NCBI GenBank assembly: GCA_036852015.1
Contig: JAANDG010000393.1
Location: forward strand, 1 to 64,000
Source: Pelodera strongyloides
Taxonomy: Eukaryota; Nematoda; Chromadorea; Rhabditida; Rhabditidae
DNA: 64,000 bases
Direction of reading: 5' to 3'
Of this stretch, positions 21,441 through 33,500 are shown piece after piece (position 1 is the first letter of the stretch; each line of letters starts with the position of its first letter). The notes under the pieces are model-generated. The model saw only the letters and a program-made list of their open reading frames with translations. It was not told where the DNA came from and did no database searches. Made by a program: the position numbers and the translations under genes.

Positions 21441-21944
21441 TGGTTTTCACTTTCCCGTGAAGAAACAAAGCAAAAATTCCCTGCAAACATCCCGAAATAA
21501 AGATTTCTAAATAAAAATTATCGTTCTACAATTTTTCCGAACAAAAAAACGTGAAAGCCTAGATCACGAGCCAAAAACTGCCACTAATAATAGTGATTAG
21601 TTCAGGGCCACAACTTTCCCTTGTAAACGCCTTTTGCGGTAAAAACCATTTGGTGACGGGCCGGCCACGGTTTTCTGTGGTTTCGACAATTATTAAGTTT
21701 TCACGGGAAAATATTATGTTCGTCTATTTCCAGTTATTCATCAAACCATACAAAAAGAATCATGCCACTATGCTAGCAGAATATGCCTGCATTTAGCATT
21801 TTGGTCCAAAAAGTAATTAAAACATCGTATAGTACTTCAACGTTAACTTTCAAAGAAATATGTGCAAAGTGAAACATAATCCAAATAAAATAAAAAAGGA
21901 ACTCAATAAAAATAAAAAGTGACATGGAACAAATATATACAAGA
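21441..21944. other. Unannotated intergenic stretch
   Basis: No gene, repeat family or conserved block recognised on either strand. Confidence 0.4.
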
Positions 21945-23600
21945 GCCCATACTTAGTATGGGACCCCGTTTCGACCCCAGTCGCATACGAGGAATTTTAC
22001 CACGGTGGGATCTCGTCAGTGCGGTCATGGCTTCAAAGAGTAAACGGGATAAGAAGGAGAGAGATATAAGAGGTTATAGTTGCATATAATAATTGTTAAT
22101 ATATTATTATAAATAAAACAGAAAAGGTAATAAAAGCTCACCTGTCGTCCTGGAACTGACATTACCTGAAAACTAGTAATACAGAAAAAGTAATAAAAGC
22201 TCAAATGTCGTCCTTGAACTAACATTACCTGAAACTTAGTAAAGACAAATTATGCGAGAGTAAATCTTACCTACCTCATTGCTTCCGTAGGAATGAAATA
22301 AAGTCGACACATCAATAACGGAGATGTGGAGTGAAGGACAGCAATGATACGCAAACGGTGAGAGCTCTGAACTGTCACAGTCCCTAGCCCCGTGCGGCTA
22401 CCCGCCCCTAGCGACTTCACGGAGACTCGAGGGGCGGGTAGCCACGCGGGACTAGGGGCGCGTAGCAGCGTGAGCGGACGCGTTGCGACAGTCCATACGA
22501 CAAATAGCGTAGCAACTACGGTAGACATCCAATAATTAGAACACAGATTTACCAGCTACAAATAGCGCCCTGCGGTACTTTTACAATTACAGTAACCAAT
22601 TATTAAAATACACCATAAATGACAAGAAATTAGCAACAAAACGTTTATTCCACAGTAAAAACTCCTCCGCTACGCGAGTTTCACACGAGCTACGCGAGCT
22701 AAACTCCAGTAGCTGACCGCTACGCGAGTGAACACGTGGTGCGGTAACAGGACTACGGTAGCGCGTTTGCCGGATACGGAGGAAACAACTGCTTAGGACA
22801 TATGGTTGTCTACCAATTGCAGAGTGCTTTAGAAGTGGTGCCGTGCTTGTGTGTTATTATAGATTGTTTATGCAAAGCTTTTTTAAAAGTAGACTTAATA
22901 ACCTGACAAGCATAACTGCATAACCATTACTACGAAGTTTTTTGTAAAATTCTTGTATTTTGATTTTGAAGCTAAAAAGTGTAGAAGTGCATCTATGAAT
23001 TCTTATGAGTACTCCTTGTACTCAGTTGACTTTGATATGGTTGCATATATGACTATCGAACATGGAAAATCGTATAACCTCAAAACTGTAGTCATCAGTT
23101 TTATTATATAAATTGATAGACCATCTATCAATGGATCTTGTTAGAAAAAGGTCAAGAAAAGCAACGGACTGGTCGTTACTGTTAGCTAGTTCCAAAGTGA
23201 GGGTATCTGGATACATATTGTTAAACCGGGTAGCTAATACATCTTCATTATGGAAAATAGCGATGTCGTCCATATATCTATGTTTAGACGTTTGATAACC
23301 GAGAGGTATTAAGAGGCTGTTTGAAAAAAACTGAATTCGATCATAGAGAGTGTGAGGTCAGCGAGTAAGGGGGAGGCATTGCCGCCTTTTGTCAGAGTTA
23401 TTAAAAAAGATATCGACAACTCTTATTTGATGAAATAATATATCTTGAAACATAAGGTAGCTATTTTCAAATATATATTGAGTAATGCTGTTTGACTTCA
23501 TTTCTGGAGTAGCAACTATTGGATAGAACATCTGTGTAAAAAGTATTTTTGAAACCGACATTGATAAAGTTTTTGTCAGAGTTATTAAAACAGATATCGA
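21945..23600 (-). mobile_element. Decayed retroelement with reverse-transcriptase remnant
   Basis: On the minus strand a broken reverse transcriptase reads GGNASPLLADLTLSMIEF (about 23345-23400), RYMDDIAIFHNED (about 23240-23285) and SVAFLDLFLTRS then LYNKTDDYSFEVIRF (about 23050-23150). YMDD is the catalytic motif. The closest type I can name is Penelope-like. The 3' part (21945-22060) matches 38820-38930 in reverse. Frames are interrupted. A 62-bp unit is repeated twice at 22125-22245. Confidence 0.6.
22370..22460. repeat. GC-rich hairpin within the decayed retroelement region
   Basis: CCCTAGCCCCGTGCGGCTAC at 22382 and its approximate inverse GTAGCCACGCGGGACTAGGG near 22438 form a stem with a loop of about 40 bp. 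Confidence 0.5.
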
Positions 23601-23761
23601 TTAATGTAAATATATTGTCTATAATACAGCCTCAGGTAGGCTAGTAAATAAACTGCTAAAGTCGATAACTTTGACCTTGGATAAAAGTCGTTAGTTTTCA
23701 AAATAGAACTTGAAAATAGAGATGACAAAGGCGAATACAGGGGAAAAATAAGTGACTTTAA

Positions 23762-24267
23762 AGGGATAGTAGGTTCATCTCAAATCACCTCTCTTTTTAT
23801 TGTTTTTATTAATAATAGCACAAAATATCACTCACAATGAGAATTAAATCAATCACAGAACCATACGCCTCGCAGAAGAAGCTTCCTTTATTGGAAACTA
23901 AGTGATCGGAAGCCAAAATGTAAACGCAAAAACTAATACCGTACACAGATCGCGCGGGCTAATGGCAATTAGCCAAGTTACAAACTACACTCGGCCAAGC
24001 GATTAAATGATAATTCACCGTGGGAAATAATGTCCTGCCGAGTGTAGTTTGTAACTTGGCTAATTGCCATTAGGCCGCGCGGTCTGAGTACGGTATAAGG
24101 TTTTGCGTTCAGATTTTAGCTTCCGATCACCCTGTTTCCAATAAAGGAAGCTTCTTCTGCGAGGCGTATTGTTCTGTGATTGATTTACTTTTCATTGTGA
24201 ATGATACTTGTGTTATTATTAATAAAAACGATAAAAAGCAGGGGTGATTTGAGATGAACCTATCCCT
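23762..24267. mobile_element. TTAA-flanked palindromic MITE, family AGGGATAGGTTCATC, copy 1
   Basis: Long inverted repeat of 506 bp with ends AGGGATAG and CTATCCCT and TTAA each side. The arms match each other over most of their length. Sister copy at 25428-25908. Confidence 0.8.
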
Positions 24268-24271
24268 TTAA

Positions 24272-25423
24272 AGGATCGCAGTCACTCCGAAATCATCATT
24301 TTGCTTCGAGTTTACTTGAATTTAGTAAAGAATACAGAAAAATACTTTACACCAAAACCGAATAATTTGAATTCCAACTCAGGGAGTGAACAAGTAGAAA
24401 AGTAGTTCTACTTAACTACCGCGGGATTATGAAACGTGTAGTGATATGCTTGCAGACCCTTGCAGTATATGTAAAGATATAATATGCAGATATTTGTCGA
24501 AATAATTTGCATACTCCCGATCGGGAAGCAGCTGTATGAACACGTTTCGTGACCCTGCGGTAGTTAAAGGGAATATGTAAGCCCTTTTTGAAGTTAAGCT
24601 GTGTTGATAGAATTTATGTTCCCCATTAAGGAAACAATAAAAAAAGTTGTCCAAAGATTATCAGTTAACAGAAAATAAATCACAAAGTTCACCCTTTCCA
24701 TAGTAAACGCGTTACTTGAGACGATGCCATACATCGACGGGGGCAATGGAAATTTTTTCAAATATACATGCAAATATTGAGAAATAGCATTACTCAGAGA
24801 CATATTTGCATGCAAATTCGAATATTCACATTTGCATATTCAGCCGCCTATTTAAATTCACGTCTGGTGTGGAAGCTCTAGTCTTGCGTTTGTTTTGCGC
24901 ATTTTGAGTGTTCATAATTCATAAAAAGGGTATTTATTATAATATATACAAACTAAATATTATTCAGATTCACCATGGCGAAGTTTTTCCGGTGAGCTTT
25001 CCTTACGGAAGGTACCGTAGACAGGTCATTTGCACAATCATTTGCATAGACACCTTTGATGTGGATATGCAAACGACTTAACTTCCCTTTCCGACAAAGG
25101 TGTGTATGAAAATGACTATGCAAATGACCTGCCTACGGTACCTTCTGTAAGGAAAGCTCACAGGAAACACTTCCACATGGTGAAACTGAATAATATTTAG
25201 TTTGTATATATTATAATAAATATCCTTTTCATGAATTATGAACAAATAATAAACGTAGGTTTATATCGGTGGGCCTGTCCCTTTAAGTAGAACTACTTTT
25301 CTACTTGTTCACTCCCTGAGTTGGAATTCAAATTATTCGGTTTTAGTAAAGTATTTGTCTCTATTCTTTACTAAATACAATTAAACTAGAAGAAAAACGA
25401 CGATTTTGTAGTACTGTGATCCT
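24272..25423. mobile_element. TTAA-flanked MITE (AGGATCGCAGT ends) carrying nested MITEs
   Basis: Outer arms 24272-24412 and 25284-25423 are inverted copies that include CAAATTATTCGG-type sequence. The centre is interrupted at a TTAA by a further fold-back (24414-24563), a MITE of the AGGGAATATG family (24568-24915) and a MITE of the GGGCCTGTCCCT family (to 25281). Confidence 0.7.
24568..24915. mobile_element. MITE, family AGGGAATATGTAGGC, copy nested in the 24-25 kb cluster
   Basis: Starts AGGGAATATGTAAGCCC after TTAA at 24564-24567. The right end is lost where it meets the next element. Sequence matches the copies at 1647 and 6705. Confidence 0.65.
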
Positions 25424-25427
25424 TTAA

Positions 25428-25908
25428 AGGGATAGGTTCATCTCAAATCACCTCTCTTTTTATTGTTTTTATTGATAATAACACAAGCATCATTCACAAT
25501 GAAAATAAAATCAATCACAGAACAATACGCCTCGAGGAAGAAGATTCCTTTATTGGAAGCTAGTTGATCGGAAGCCAAAATCTAAACTCAAAAACTAATA
25601 CCGTACACTGGCAATGAGCGGGCTAATGGCAAATAGCCAAGAGCGAATTAAATGATACTACACGGGAAATAATAACCTGCCGAGTGTAGTTTGTAACTTG
25701 GCTAATTGCCATTAGCCCGCTCGGTCTGTGTACGGTATTAGTTTTTGAGTTTAGATTTTGGCTTCCGATCAACTAGCTTCCAATAAAGGAAGCTTCTTCT
25801 GCGAATCGTATTGTTCTGTGATTGATTTAATATTTATTGTGAATGATAGTTGTGCTATTATCAATAAAAACAATAAAAAGAGGGGTGATTTGAGATGAAC
25901 CTATCCCT
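25428..25908. mobile_element. TTAA-flanked palindromic MITE, family AGGGATAGGTTCATC, copy 2
   Basis: 481 bp, same ends and arms as the copy at 23762. It abuts the AGGATCGCAGT element and shares a single TTAA with it. Confidence 0.8.
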
Positions 25909-27516
25909 TTAACATCAAGTACACAAAGTTAGTGTGATATGAAATTGGCTAATTTAGTTTTGGAGCCCCGCCCTCAGAATAAAACAATAAACTGGGCACA
26001 ATATCTATATCAGTCCACTATGTTGGGACAAGAGTTATTGAAAACTTGATAACATACTCAGAAAAGAAAATGGATAATAATCACACAGGTAGGATAGGAA
26101 TACACGTATACGAAATAACAATAATGTTCAACTTTCACTATGTACAACAACTTGGTTAGGTATGACAACCGGAATATAATAAACAGTCATATACCCGATA
26201 TTATCTAGTGCGATGAGATTCCTTCGTTCAAGCCTTCAATACTGGAGTGCCAAACAACGTTTCCACACGGGTAGGTCTTGTCCACTAAACGTGCCTCCAG
26301 AAGAATACAACTAAAAAGGTAGATTTATTTCCGTTTTTTACGTTACGGTTTAAACTTTAAACTCTTTCAGATTCTTGGCCTACAATTTACTATTACTTGT
26401 GCACAAAAATAATTTAGGACCATTACCAATATACCACTTGGCAAGCTACCGCAATCAGAATTCTTTTCGGCATCAATAAACCCGAAGATAAAGAATAGCG
26501 TAAGAGTGAATCTGCACCACTGTCAATGTAAACAATGACCTTTGAAAACATCTTTTTTCTTTAGTTTAGTTTATCTTTTCCCATATGTTGCATTATTAGT
26601 AGCTAGCAACAATGCGTGCGCAAGTATGAATTATATGCTTTCACTGTTCGATGCTCTTTGTTGGTTTATTATTAGTTCGATTCGTAATAATTTAGTGTTT
26701 ATATTTAAGGATAATCTAAAGAAAGATGTCCTTCAACGTGTCCTTCTATCTACAGCAGAAGGACGCTAAATCTGGCAACCTCTACGGTGAAACAAATCGT
26801 TCCACTCAAAGGCATTGTAAGTTTCAAAGAAATTCCTGTTAGATTCTAAGCGTCTTTCTGCAATCTATAACACGGAAATCTGTAATCCGATAATTGGTTC
26901 TTTGTGCGAGCTTAGAGTTGATCAGCAAGTAATCACGTATCGTATACCTTTACACTTTACCTTAATTTTGTGTATTTTTTCGTCCATCGTACATTATAAC
27001 TGTTTGCAGATGTCGTCTACTGCTTGTCCTCCTGTTTGGTCAGCTCACCACTGACGCTGACCTCAAGGCTGCTGAAGTTCAACCTCGCTTCGTATGCTGA
27101 GGGACAGATAAGGGGATGGACGCCACCCTGTTACTTGAGGTCACTGAAGCGAACAACGATGTCGACGGTAGGTTGAAGTTTACTTTTTGCCTTTCATGGA
27201 GACAATTCAAGTCGGGGGCCGTTTGGTGGAAAATTTGATAGACCTTGTTTTCTTTCTGGAGTCGTGTATATTTCTGATGTGGATACGTATGAGAGCCTTG
27301 GTTAATCGGTAGTTGTGAAACTACATAGAATATTGAAATCAACTGTTGTTGTAAATAGTTTATTGATACATACATCGAAGCATACGCAATCAAAAGGATA
27401 CCCTAAGACCGACGTGCTCTTTGATGGTCTTTCGCCCAAGGTACGTTCAAGAAGTTTATTACTGAAATGAAGTAAAAAGACACGACATGTGATTTCGAAA
27501 CCTATGTTGGAAACGG
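25909..27516. other. Unannotated intergenic stretch
   Basis: No homology to the array units and no recognisable gene. A 75-codon frame at 26542-26769 begins with a hydrophobic run, but has no recognisable domain, paralogue or splice context, so it is not called. Confidence 0.4.
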
Positions 27517-27520
27517 TTAA

Positions 27521-27933
27521 AGGTGGAGGCTCACGAGAATGAAGTGCTCAAATGGTTTCCTTTTGTCGAAATACGATGGTATTAAATTCCGAAAGACATG
27601 CTTTACAAAGCAAAAGCTTTTAATAGGAAGGAGTCAATCAATATAAAGCTATGAAGTCTATAAAAATTTTGGATCGTAGTAAATAGTTAATTTCCATAGT
27701 GGGAATGCAAATTTTGTGCTGGCTTGCAAAGTGACTTGTAGATTTGCATGCCCACTATGGAAATCAACTATTTACTACGATCCAAATTTTTTATAGAATT
27801 CATAGCTCTATATTGGTTTACTCCTTCCAATTAAAAGCTTTTGCTTTGTAAAGCATGTCTTTCGGAATTTAATACCATCATATTTCGATAAAAGGAAACT
27901 ATTTGAGCACTTCATTCTCGTGAGCCTCCTCCT
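27521..27933. mobile_element. TTAA-flanked palindromic MITE, family AGGTGGAGGCTCACGAG
   Basis: 413 bp with inverted arms throughout: the left starts AGGTGGAGGCTCACGAGAA and the right ends with CGTGAGCCTCCTCCT, TTAA on both sides. Only copy in the window. Confidence 0.75.
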
Positions 27934-28048
27934 TTAAGCAATTTAAAGCGTGAAAAGGAATATGCACATATTACATGCAAATGTGGTTATCGAGCATAAT
28001 TTTAACAATCATTGTGTTATAAGCGATTGAAGCACCTGAAATAGAGTC

Positions 28049-28049
<1 letters not shown>

Positions 28050-28137
<88 letters not shown>

Positions 28138-28720
28138 TTGAGAGAGAGACAGGGAGAGAGAGAGAGAAGGATTGAGATATCAGGGAGAGAGAGGGGTGAG
28201 AGAGAGGGAGGGGGTGAGATAGAGAGAGAGAGAGAGAGTGCGAGATAGACAGGGAGAGAGGGGGGAGAGGAGACGGAGAGGGAGATAAAGAGGTAGTGAG
28301 AGCGTGTGTGAGAGATAGACAGGGATACACATCAGAGTGAGGAGACGGTCCGTAATACACAATACATGGTTGATGAGGAGGGACAGGGAGTCCGGTAGTG
28401 ATAGCTGTTAGGATGAAGTGAGAGGGATGGGGTAGAGAGAAGGCACCATTTATAGATATGGTAGGGGAGGGTGATAGAGGGTTACGAGAAAACTGAGGTG
28501 TCGGCAGTGTGTTAAAGGGATACAAAAACAAACGAAAAATAAAGAGAGGGAGAAAGATAGAGTAAGAGAGATAGAGAGAGAGAGGTAGAGTGAAATGCTA
28601 GTAGAAGGAAAGGTTAATGGGTTAGAGGGACAGCGAGAGAGAGAGAGGTAGGGAGAGATGTAGGGAGAGAAGTAGGGAGAGAAGAGAGGTTGGGAGAGAG
28701 TTAGGGGGGGGGAGGTAGTA
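28050..28720. repeat. Long GA-rich simple repeat
   Basis: About 670 bp of GAGA runs broken by short unique words. Long Ser/Leu-rich frames on the minus strand are artefacts of the repeat. Confidence 0.85.
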
Positions 28721-28875
28721 TGACTGTATGACACTGAAATAACGGTGTTCGAAGATCGTTTGAGGTTGCGTGGAGGTTTTGACGGTGAGATGGCAGTAAT
28801 AAAAAAATTAGAGCTTTCCGACGTCGTCTACATCATCTTTGTTCCTGTTCGCCTCCAATACAGTATACCTGCTCC

Positions 28876-29742
28876 TGGTTTCCATCAATCAATTACTGCC
28901 CTACTATACCTATAGTAAGGTAAGGGTACCCAGACAGTCTTCTCACACTCACACCCACCAAGGCATTGGTTCAGCTCCCAAGCCAGGTGGCTCCTCTTTC
29001 CTTCTACGTACCCTCCCCCCTCGGAGTGCATTGTCAGGAAATGGATTTAGCTTCGGTTCACTAGTGTCAATCTTGGTGACACTGGTTGCCAACCGAGTGA
29101 GGTTGACTGCCCGACAGTACTGCTTGGTACCATCAGACTGTCTCTGTTTTTGGTTTCAATATGCTTGGCAAAACCCAATCCGCTCTTCTAGTACTCTGCA
29201 TACCTAGCTCAGTTTCGCGCATGCGTGGTCAGAAATAATGCCGAAGGGAGGCGCCCGGTTCGGAGGTACTATTTACATACCATCCGTTAGATCGGGATCT
29301 GAGATGCGTGTGGCTGTTGACACCCACCGGGGACTGCATGAGTAACGCTTTTCCTGGACAATTCCCAGCCGACTGTGTGTTAGGAACTGAGGTGGGCATG
29401 CAGAGTACTAGAAGGCGGTCTTGGGTTTTGCCTTGCGTATTGGAACCAAAAGCAGAGCCCGTCTGATGGTATCAAGCGGTGCAGTCTGGTAGTCAACCCT
29501 CTCGGTTGGCAACCAGTGTCGCTGAGGTTGGCATTAGTGAACCGAAACTTGGGCCATTTCCCTGCATTGTACTTTGAGGTAGCCGAACATCCCCTGCGTA
29601 GTTGGAAAGGGGAGTCACTTGGTTTGGGCGCTCCCGCACTAATGCCTTGGGTGAGTGCGGGTGTGCGGAGACTGTCTGTCTACCACCCTCGTATTACTGT
29701 AGTGATAGTATGGAAGATATTGATTGATGGAAACCTTTGCAG
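28876..29742. repeat. Large fold-back element, complete copy
   Basis: The arms run from GGTTTCCATCAATCAA at 28876 to TTGATTGATGGAAACC at about 29742, each about 340 bp, around a non-palindromic core (about 29215-29390). The copy at 1-831 has the same structure and flanks, so the element and the 3' flank were duplicated with the gene unit. Confidence 0.75.
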
Positions 29743-30582
29743 ACCTACTGTATTGAAGACAAGCGAGAACCCATTCTATTCAACACGAATTTTTGACTCA
29801 CATCTCATCCGCGAGAGTGTTAGAGGGGGGGGGTGAAGGAGAGAATGGATATGACAGAGATGTAGGGTAATAGAGTATGGTATGGGAAGGAGAGCAGGAC
29901 GAGAGAGTATGAGGATTTGAGAGCATGGGAGAGAGAGCTGGTTGGGAGGGTGCGAGAGAGTGAGAAACGGCGAAGTGGGTGTGAGAGGTTGAGTGAGGAT
30001 GGGTAGAAGAGTAGGGAGACAAAGAGAGAGAGAGAGAGAGATTGCGGCGAGTGACTGTAAAAGAAGCAGAGCCCTGCTTCTCAGAACCTTTGCAACTTTG
30101 AAGTAAGGCAACCCTAATCGGCGTTGTCACTCATTGTCAGAGCACTCTGGCACGTTGATTTGACAAACATATTCGAGACAGTGGCTTTCCCATGTATACA
30201 TATAAATTTTGTGTGACCCTGCAAGGCGGGGCTTGATTATTCCGAAACCACGCGTCATATATTTTTAAAACTTTGCTATGTCAAGGCGTCTCGTCAGTCT
30301 CGTGATGTTTGTTGGGTTTTCGGGAGGTACATAGCTGTGTGCACTATAAAAGGTGGAAAGCTATGTTTACGTGAAAATGGCACTTTGCAGTCGAATTTGG
30401 TTGTTGCCATGTGATGGTTTTTGTAATATATGTTGTCTCACCAATAAACTACACAACACAATTTTATTCATGGTCTATTTAGAAAACGGGCATGGCAATA
30501 ACGAAGGTTAAAATTTCATAATTTGGGAGCGCCACGTTTAACCTGAAATAGAATTAATCTCGCTAGTTATCCGTAGACGCAG
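29743..30582. other. 3' flank of unit C
   Basis: Duplicate of 832-1640: the GA-rich tract, then the TATAAAAGG/AATAAA block at about 30346-30470, then gene Y. It lacks the MITE found at the same place in unit A. Confidence 0.6.
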
Positions 30583-33500
30583 TTAGTCGAAAATTGTAAA
30601 TTCTTGAATAATCTTCGTGTAGAAATCGACATCTCCTTGTGTAATAGCTCCATTCTTCGTGTACAGCTGAAAATAAACCGAGGTTCTGGATGGTGCGTGA
30701 CGGGACAGGGTGCGCCGTGTCGTCCGCGTCCGTTCTCGCGAGTTAATAGCTAGTCGTTCAGTAAACATATAAAATATTGTTGCTAGAAGGTGAAAATCGA
30801 CGCGCACTTTTTTCGTCAGTGTCAGGACCAACGTTTTTACACGTTACACGTTAAAAAGTCAGTTTAATGAGAAACGCTCGTCTCACAAATAAATCACCAC
30901 AAATCAAATTGTAAATGTTAAAAGAAAATAATGGGAACAAATATACCTTTGTGATATGTTTCTTTTCCAGCACGTGGTTCATAAAATTCTGGCCAAGACG
31001 CAATGCTATCTCACAAATTGGGCAACCGACACAATCCTGCAAAATACGTTGAGCCCATAATCTTATAATTTGCTGTAAAAAAACTGACTGGTTGTGCGCC
31101 AAAAACAGTATTTTCCTTTTAACTTGTCGATTTTCTCTATTGAATCACTGAATGCTCTGCCTAGTCCTAGTTCCACGACTGAGAGCCAAATTCCAGAAAA
31201 AGACGAAAAAGATACATACACAGAGTGTGAGAGCCCTTGGTAAAAGTGCCATTGTTGTCTCGACCCTCTGCTTCAACGACACACGAGCGAAGGCTTTTCG
31301 TAAAGGTTTACATGCAGAAGTCACCTCTTCCCCTAGAAATACGTAATTAAAGGGTCAGGCCCATTTCAGATTACCCCTATTTTTGATGACTCCATCGGAT
31401 TCTCCGTTTCAAATATAGTAGGCTGAATTTTCAGTCGCAATATTCACGCAGTTTTCAGTAATTTACCATGGCCAGTCATACACAACAATCAATCGCAGTT
31501 GTAACGCCCATTCGCGCTGACTGGCCAATATCACAATTGCCACGCCCAATAGAGCATATTGCCCAATTAGCGCGCAGGGGCGTGACAACTGCGATATTTT
31601 GTTGGGTATGCCTGGCCATGGTAAATTGCTGAATACTTCGTGAATTTTGCGACTGAAAATCGGAAAAAAATTCAGCTTACTATATTTGAAATGGAGAATC
31701 CGATGTAGTCACCAAAAAATAGGGAAAGAAATTTGTAAGATGTCACGGAGCCCCTCTATAGGGATACGCGCATCGTAAAGAATCGACATCTTGTCCTCAT
31801 AAAATTCAGATGAAAGTAAGGTTATACTCTACACAAGAAAATCGATCTTGGTAAATAAGTAGATCTTTGCTTTCCAGAGTGTTTAATTCTAATAAAGACT
31901 GAGCTGAACTTTTATGTATAAAAAATCGCTGAAAAACGGTTTCTTTCAAATCTTACTTGTGAGTACGGGCCCTGTATTGGTCAGTTTGAAAAATGGAACT
32001 GTTGTCGGCACTTGCGGATACTGCTACAAAAATTTTTTGTACTACGTATTATGTTTGCATTCAATGTATTTTGGTGACTAAAAATGAGGACAATTATTCT
32101 CAAGCATTATCTATAACATTTTATGTATTCTTTAATTCATTATTTATAAAAAAAATAGTGACCTGAGCTTTCTTGGCTCTCCTGGCCCTCTTTTCTGCCT
32201 TTGTAGATTTCCCACCACCCTTTTCTGTAACGGGTGAACTACAACAAATACCAAAATACCAAATTAACTTATCGTATCAACAATAAAGGCAAAAATATTT
32301 GCACAGGTCGAAAGCGGAACTTATTTATAACACATACTTGTTATGGTCGGGACGTCTTTCGTCACCTGCAAAATAAATATGTCGGGATTTTACTTTCGGG
32401 TTTCATTTCCTATTTCTAAACAAGTACGTGTGTTCGTACAAATAGTGTTTGCAGATAAAAAGACAAATAACGTTTTTAACTTAAAAAAAAAAGCTTAAGG
32501 ATCATATATCGTGTTTATGTGTTGACAGTGTTAGTTTGCGTCGTCTAGCAGATTCATAATTTACGGTTTCCTTTCTTGTGTTTGTTATTGTGTTTATTTG
32601 TACTTTTCGTGTTCAATTGTGTTGTACCCCTTGTTTATCCTTATGTCCATTAAGCGTTATCCTTGTGAAATAGTGTTACATTTCAATCTTATCATGCATG
32701 CGTAGATACCCGATACCCCAGATTAATTAGTCCTTTGTCATTTGTGTTTAATGTTTAAAGGGACAGGCCCATCAAAGTAAACCTATATTTACGATACGTC
32801 CATAGTGACTATCAAGCATTTTTATTACAATATATACAAACTAAATTTCACATTTATTTGCCATTGAAAACTTTTTTCCGATGCGCTCTGCTCAAATGTA
32901 TACCGTAGAGCCGCAAATATCCTTGTCGTCAATGCAAATTTATCGTGAAATTATAATGCGATTAAAATTTGCATATATAGCTTTGAAATCTGCAGTTTTA
33001 TGGTATACATTTGAGCAGAGCGCATTGGAAAAAAAGTCGTCTAGGGCGAATAATGGTGAAATTTAGTTTGTATATATCGTAATAAAAATGCTTGATAGTC
33101 ATTATGAACGTATCGTAAATGTAGGTTTATTTTGATGGGCCTGTCCCTTTAATGTATGCATTTGAATTTAAGTATTTAAGAGTTACATTCCGCAGTATTT
33201 ATCTTGTATTCGTTACACACAAGGTCCCTTGTTAGTATGTTGGTGTCCTTACTGCACTGACATCTTAGGGTTCCTTTTGGTCTTTACAAAATTCACGTTT
33301 TTGCCTCATTTTTCTTTGCCTTATCAATCGACCAATAAAGATTTATTATTATAACGTAATGTGAGCGGATGCATATTCCCAAGTTAGTCCAAAGATATCT
33401 GTTTGTATTCACAAATAAACGAACCATGTTCTTGGCGTTTCCAGAACCAGAACTCCATGTTTGTACTGGTTGAACGGCCGACTTTGGCTGAAATATTTAA

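Noticed and set aside
22125..22245. Direct repeat considered as a CRISPR-like array
   Set aside because: There are only two copies, no spacers, and the context is a eukaryotic retroelement.
26542..26769. 75-codon frame with hydrophobic start
   Set aside because: No paralogue, domain or splice signals, and the length is expected by chance in AT-rich DNA.
27971..28531. 186-residue Ser/Leu-rich frame
   Set aside because: It is a translation of the GA simple repeat.
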